DNA of 64,000 nucleotides, from NCBI GenBank assembly GCA_934130595.1, contig CAKOYF010000001.1, positions 118,240 through 182,239 of the forward strand, in the 5' to 3' direction. A program made the translations under genes and the position numbers. The notes under the pieces were generated by a model that saw only the letters and a list, made by a program, of their open reading frames with translations, was not told where the DNA came from and did no database searches. The stretch is from an uncultured Clostridia bacterium. GTDB lineage: Bacteria; Bacillota; Clostridia; TANB77; CAG-465. Positions 61,198 through 64,000 of this stretch are shown here, piece after piece; the first letter of the stretch is position 1; each line of letters begins with the position of its first letter.

Positions 61198-61226
61198 ATT
61201 ATACCATCATTTTATAGTTATGTCAA
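61198..61226 (-). promoter_or_regulatory. Promoter of the 190-aa orphan gene (consensus)
   Basis: Minus strand TTGACA (61221-61226), 17 bp, TATAAT (61198-61203). Perfect hexamers. Confidence 0.85.
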
Positions 61227-61273
61227 TTAAATATGTATATTTACATGGTGTAATAATGCGCTAAAATTCAAAA

Positions 61274-61297
61274 AAAGAGACAATTTTTATTGCCTCT
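61274..61297 (-). terminator. Terminator of the 45-aa gene
   Basis: GAGACAA-TTTTTA-TTGCCTC with seven T's on the minus strand; the stem reaches the stop codon. Confidence 0.8.
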
Positions 61298-61433
61298 AAT
61301 CATTTTTTTGTATGTTCTTTAGCACTTCGTTATAATGTTCAAGTGCTTCTTCTTTATTTACTACATTTTGTTCAAGTTTTTTTATGAAATCCATCCTATC
61401 TTCAGGTGTAATTATATTTTTATCTAAATTCAT
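61296..61433 (-). CDS. Small 45-aa acidic/basic protein
   Basis: ATG at 61433 has GGAGGAA with 5-nt spacing. The product starts MNLDKNIITPEDRMDFIKKL and ends IQKND, highly charged and helical, with no signal peptide or cysteine, so it is not an obvious pheromone. It has its own extended -10 promoter and terminator, which makes a real gene likely. It lies just downstream of the AgrC-like kinase gene. Confidence 0.65.
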   Translation of the reverse strand: MNLDKNIITPEDRMDFIKKLEQNVVNKEEALEHYNEVLKNIQKND

Positions 61434-61456
61434 TTTTCTTCCTCCATAATACAAAT

Positions 61457-61465
61457 ATTATACCA
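61457..61465 (-). promoter_or_regulatory. Extended -10 promoter of the 45-aa gene
   Basis: Minus strand TGG-TATAAT (TATAAT at 61457-61462) in the TGTGGTATAAT context; no clear -35 (TTCTTT at the right distance). Confidence 0.5.
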
Positions 61466-61481
61466 CAAAAAACATAAAAAA

Positions 61482-61509
61482 AGAACAATAGTGTTATATC
61501 TATTGCTCT
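61482..61509 (-). terminator. Terminator of the AgrC-like kinase gene
   Basis: AGAACAATA pairs with TATTGCTCT (one mismatch) around a 10-nt loop, followed by seven T's on the minus strand. Confidence 0.75.
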
Positions 61510-62828
61510 TAACTCTTCTCTATTACTATAGTTTGTGAAAATACATTATTTTTTACATCAGGAAAAATTTGTGCATTTTCTTCTTTTGCTAGTATTTTCT
61601 TTACTTCCCATAATCCAATTCCAGATTTTATCTTTTTAGAAGAATATCCCTTCTTAAAGATGTTATTCGTATCTATTGTAATACCTTCTTTTATTGTATT
61701 ACTTATGCTAATTATATCTGCGTTTTTCTTAGGATTATATGAAAAACATAATTTTATATGTGGTTCTTCAGATTTTTCAGATGCTTCTATTGCATTATCC
61801 ATTAATATACCAAGTATTCTAGATAATTTTGTAAAATCTGTACATATACTACTAATATTTGTACTTACACTAAGTTCAAAATCTATATTTTTACTTATTG
61901 TTAAATAATACTTTGAAGCAATTATACCATATATAGCCGGTTGGTTAATTACTGAGGGATTAATACTTTCTAATGCTGTAATCTTTTGTGATTCCTTAAT
62001 TAGATTAAACATATGGTCATTTAAAGCATCATATTGTTTAGTTATAACGTATCCATTAATTGATTGTAATATATTGTTATAATCATGTTTTATAGTTCGT
62101 AATGCATCTGTTACTTCTGTTAAATTTTTAATACGAAGCTCTTCTTGATGTATCTTCTTTCTTGCTAAACTTAAAATATTAGTATATTTAAAGTATAGAT
62201 ATAACATACTTGGTAGTAAAAACTGCTGAGATATAAATATTAGTAAAATGTGATTTTCACATGTAGGTCTAAAATAATAAAAGTGTATAAAAGGTACAAA
62301 TACTAATATTGCACTAGATATAACAATTGCAAAATCGTCTGCAATAGTTAAATTATCTATTATCTCCTTTACTATACTACCTCTTTTTTCTTCATATAAG
62401 CATATTGCTAATGTAGTAACGACAGATATAACAGCAAATAAGATATTGTATACTAAATATATTTCTGTGTGAAGAATATCGTACAATGTACAAGAAAAAA
62501 TTAATTTAGCAATTAAAGTCGCACTAAACTCACCTATAGACGTTACAATATATGAAAATATGTAATTTACTATAAGAAAGTGATGCGTATTTTTTAACAT
62601 AACTATATGTATAAATATAAATGGAACTATTATTAGGAAATATACAAAATTTCCAACATATTTAACACTTGCTTCACAAATAATAGTAAATGTTAATATC
62701 CATGCAAATATTCGTATTTTATTCAATATAGTTATTTTTTCATGATTAAAAGATTGTGTTGTATTGATAAGAAATTGTACTATTATTAATGTCTTGGTTA
62801 TAATCCTAGTTAATGAAATTACTAACAA
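61509..62828 (-). CDS. Membrane sensor histidine kinase, AgrC/GHKL type
   Basis: TTG start at 62828 chosen because AAGGGGG lies 7 nt upstream; 439 aa. About six membrane helices fill the first 220 residues, as in peptide-sensing AgrC kinases. The phospho-acceptor His is in TIKHDYNNILQSING (about 248); the ATPase has the N box LMDNAIEAS and G box SGIGLWEVK. No response regulator, agrB or agrD is visible next to it, although the region beyond 64000 is unseen. A Spo0A-box-like TGTCGAA precedes its promoter. Confidence 0.88.
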   Translation of the reverse strand: MLVISLTRIITKTLIIVQFLINTTQSFNHEKITILNKIRIFAWILTFTIICEASVKYVGNFVYFLIIVPFIFIHIVMLKNTHHFLIVNYIFSYIVTSIGEFSATLIAKLIFSCTLYDILHTEIYLVYNILFAVISVVTTLAICLYEEKRGSIVKEIIDNLTIADDFAIVISSAILVFVPFIHFYYFRPTCENHILLIFISQQFLLPSMLYLYFKYTNILSLARKKIHQEELRIKNLTEVTDALRTIKHDYNNILQSINGYVITKQYDALNDHMFNLIKESQKITALESINPSVINQPAIYGIIASKYYLTISKNIDFELSVSTNISSICTDFTKLSRILGILMDNAIEASEKSEEPHIKLCFSYNPKKNADIISISNTIKEGITIDTNNIFKKGYSSKKIKSGIGLWEVKKILAKEENAQIFPDVKNNVFSQTIVIEKS

Positions 62829-62861
62829 GTTAATTCCCCCTTCATTAACAGTAACGTAAAA

Positions 62862-62890
62862 ATAATAATACTTTTTATGTAACTTGTCAA
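62862..62890 (-). promoter_or_regulatory. Kinase gene promoter
   Basis: Minus strand TTGACA (62885-62890), 17 bp, TATTAT (62862-62867). Confidence 0.7.
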
Positions 62891-62914
62891 CCTTTATTGT
62901 CAGATTTATCAAAA

Positions 62915-62921
62915 TTCGACA
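62915..62921 (-). promoter_or_regulatory. Spo0A-box-like core upstream of the kinase gene
   Basis: TGTCGAA on the minus strand, about 60 bp upstream of the predicted start site, the same distance as the boxes at spo0A. Only the 7-bp core matches and there is no clear second box. Confidence 0.3.
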
Positions 62922-62953
62922 CCAAAATTTATCATTTTAAAAGACAAAAAAAA

Positions 62954-62971
62954 CTAGGAAATAAATCCTAG
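62954..62971 (-). terminator. Terminator of the ASCH-cytidine deaminase gene
   Basis: CTAGGA-AATAAA-TCCTAG, followed by a T run on the minus strand. Nearly identical to the hairpin at 63913-63934. Confidence 0.85.
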
Positions 62972-63010
62972 CTTTTTTTGACTCATTTAATACTTCTATA
63001 GTTAATTATA

Positions 63011-63772
63011 TTATTTAGAAATTTGTTTTTCTTTACCCCACCAAACAGGTATTAGCTCTTTTAATTTTACAGTTTCTTTTGTTTCTAAATCTTTTAATAT
63101 TTCAATATTTTCGCTTTCATTACTTAATTGCATCATATACTCCATGCAAGCACCACATGGCATCATACAATTTCCTTCACTACCTATACATACTACTTTT
63201 TCAATTTGAAATTCTCCATTAGTAATCATTGTACTAATTGCATTTCTTTCTGCACACATACCTAAGCTACAAGATGTATCTATGCAAACTCCTGTATATA
63301 TATTTCCACTTTTTGTAAGTATTGCAGCTGATACTCCACCTGCATCAAAAAATTCATTTGAAATATCACATACCTTTTGCTTTTCTACTGCTTTATTATA
63401 TAATTCATTCCAAATATTTTCATCACTATATAAATATTCAATATGTATAGCATATACACCGTTTTCTTTAATTGATTTTTCGTATCCATTTAAACTATTT
63501 ATTGATTTTATTCCATCTTCATAATTATTTGTAGATGATAATGTGTATTTTGTTCCTTCAAGCATCAATAATTCTTCTACAGACTCGTATTTGTTTATTT
63601 CTGTTATTTTGCAATTAATTGTATTACTTTTGCTATTTTTAAATACAATAACATCTCCTACTTCATATTCACTGTAATCATGATTTTTAGTATTTGCTCT
63701 TATTTCTACTCTTTTTCTTCTAGCTTGTATTGCATTAAAAGCTCTATCGTTTAAATCCAAATATCTTCTCAA
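63011..63772 (-). CDS. ASCH domain fused to cytidine deaminase
   Basis: 253 aa. Residues about 1-112 form an ASCH domain (AIQARRKRVEIRANTKN, YEVGDVIVF, then the VEELLMLEGTKYTL region), an RNA- or nucleoside-binding fold. Residues about 118-250 are a cytidine deaminase: catalytic motif C173-A174-E175 and PCGAC with C206/C209 complete the zinc site; it turns cytidine or deoxycytidine into uridine forms. K20 aligns with the catalytic Lys of E. coli YqfB (an ASCH N4-acetylcytidine hydrolase), but the catalytic Thr position is Glu23 here. TTG start; monocistronic. Confidence 0.88.
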   Translation of the reverse strand: MRRYLDLNDRAFNAIQARRKRVEIRANTKNHDYSEYEVGDVIVFKNSKSNTINCKITEINKYESVEELLMLEGTKYTLSSTNNYEDGIKSINSLNGYEKSIKENGVYAIHIEYLYSDENIWNELYNKAVEKQKVCDISNEFFDAGGVSAAILTKSGNIYTGVCIDTSCSLGMCAERNAISTMITNGEFQIEKVVCIGSEGNCMMPCGACMEYMMQLSNESENIEILKDLETKETVKLKELIPVWWGKEKQISK

Positions 63773-63819
63773 GCTTTATTCATCTCCTTTTATTTACTAT
63801 TTTTCTAATAATTATGATT

Positions 63820-63848
63820 GTTATATCATAAAAAGAGTATAAAAACAA
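63820..63848 (-). promoter_or_regulatory. Promoter of the ASCH-cytidine deaminase gene
   Basis: Minus strand TTGTTT (63843-63848), 17 bp, TATAAC (63820-63825). Confidence 0.6.
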
Positions 63849-63868
63849 CTTCTTAAGTCACAAAAAAA

Positions 63869-63890
63869 GACTTAAGTAATAACTTAAATC
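63869..63890 (-). terminator. Second terminator downstream of tRNA-Asn
   Basis: GACTTAAGT pairs with ACTTAAATC (one mismatch) and is followed by seven T's on the minus strand. The arm GACTTAAG (63869-63876) can instead pair perfectly with CTTAAGTC at 63852-63859, an alternative fold. Confidence 0.6.
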
Positions 63891-63912
63891 TTCATATTTT
63901 AAAAAACAAAAA

Positions 63913-63934
63913 AGCTAGGAAACAAATCCTAGCT
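63913..63934 (-). terminator. Terminator of the tRNA-Asn transcript
   Basis: AGCTAGGA-AACAAA-TCCTAGCT, 5 nt after the tRNA 3' end, followed by TTTTTTG on the minus strand. Confidence 0.85.
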
Positions 63935-63938
63935 ATTC

Positions 63939-64000
63939 TGGCTCCTCAAGTAGGGCTCGAACCTACGACCCTTCGGTTAACAGCCGAATGCTCTACCACT
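63939..64000 (-). tRNA. tRNA-Asn (anticodon GTT), 5' end beyond window
   Basis: Read on the minus strand: the end of the D-stem (AGTGGTAGAGC), anticodon arm TTCGGCTGTTAACCGAA with anticodon GTT, T arm with GGTTCGAGCC, acceptor strand TTGAGGAG and an encoded CCA. About 62 nt are present; the first acceptor strand and part of the D-arm lie past 64000. Confidence 0.95.

Noticed and set aside
1..64000. CRISPR arrays, transposases, prophage modules or attachment sites
   Set aside because: No regularly spaced repeats, transposase motifs, integrase or phage structural genes were seen.

Overview
The window comes from the chromosome of a low-GC, spore-forming Firmicute, most likely an uncultivated gut-type Clostridium relative. 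The evidence is the AT-rich sequence, AAAGGAGG ribosome binding sites, sporulation genes (spo0A, an alpha/beta SASP, yabG), Gram-positive division genes (sepF, divIVA), mecA, helD and zinc-type ribosomal protein S14. No phage, transposase, IS element or CRISPR array was seen. The species assignment is inference.

Layout by coordinate. 1-7.6 kb: 3'-truncated spo0A, a higher-GC trpS/GNAT operon, an M20 peptidase, a higher-GC orphan gene, an SASP gene, a small membrane protein and helD. 7.7-18.3 kb: the S10-spc ribosomal operon on the minus strand, rpsJ to secY, lacking rpmD (L30) and the usual adk-map-infA tail. 18.4-21.5 kb: a plus-strand thymidylate/folate cluster (ThyX-like, nucleotide kinase, folC), then rpsT. 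21.5-24.1 kb: yabG, a 650-bp structured intergenic region, then rpsF-ssb-rpsR. 24.2-26.3 kb: mecA and a REC/HD-GYP protein, both plus strand. 26.3-30.8 kb: rarA-DUF5711-cvpA-comEA-orphan. 30.8-36.2 kb: a seven-gene operon, rnc-radical SAM-pssD/pssE-like-transketolase subunits, with an orphan gene between the two transketolase halves. 36.2-41.3 kb: acpP, tuf, fusA, rpsG, rpsL. 41.3-45.1 kb: a membrane-anchored VWA protein and a transglutaminase-like protein, lying between rpsL and rpoC. 45.2-54.8 kb: rpoC, rpoB, prfA, a zinc-ribbon orphan, divIVA. 54.8-60.2 kb: sepF, two tandem M23 peptidases, ftsX, ftsE, ruvA. 60.2-64 kb: three orphan genes, an AgrC-like kinase, an ASCH-cytidine deaminase fusion and a 5'-truncated tRNA-Asn.

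The window is therefore mainly translation and transcription machinery, broken into blocks by cell-envelope, division and sporulation genes. The classic rpoBC-rpsLG-fusA-tuf-rpsJ order survives only in pieces. Many sigma-A promoters are readable with an exact 17-bp spacer, and most units end in a clear hairpin terminator, so operon boundaries can be drawn with fair confidence.

The least explained parts are: (1) the yabG-rpsR gap, with a duplicated sporulation-type promoter and several small structured transcripts; (2) four genes of unlike base composition, two of which share an identical 15-nt start region; (3) the VWA/transglutaminase pair inside the RNA polymerase/str gene block; (4) the ASCH-cytidine deaminase fusion.
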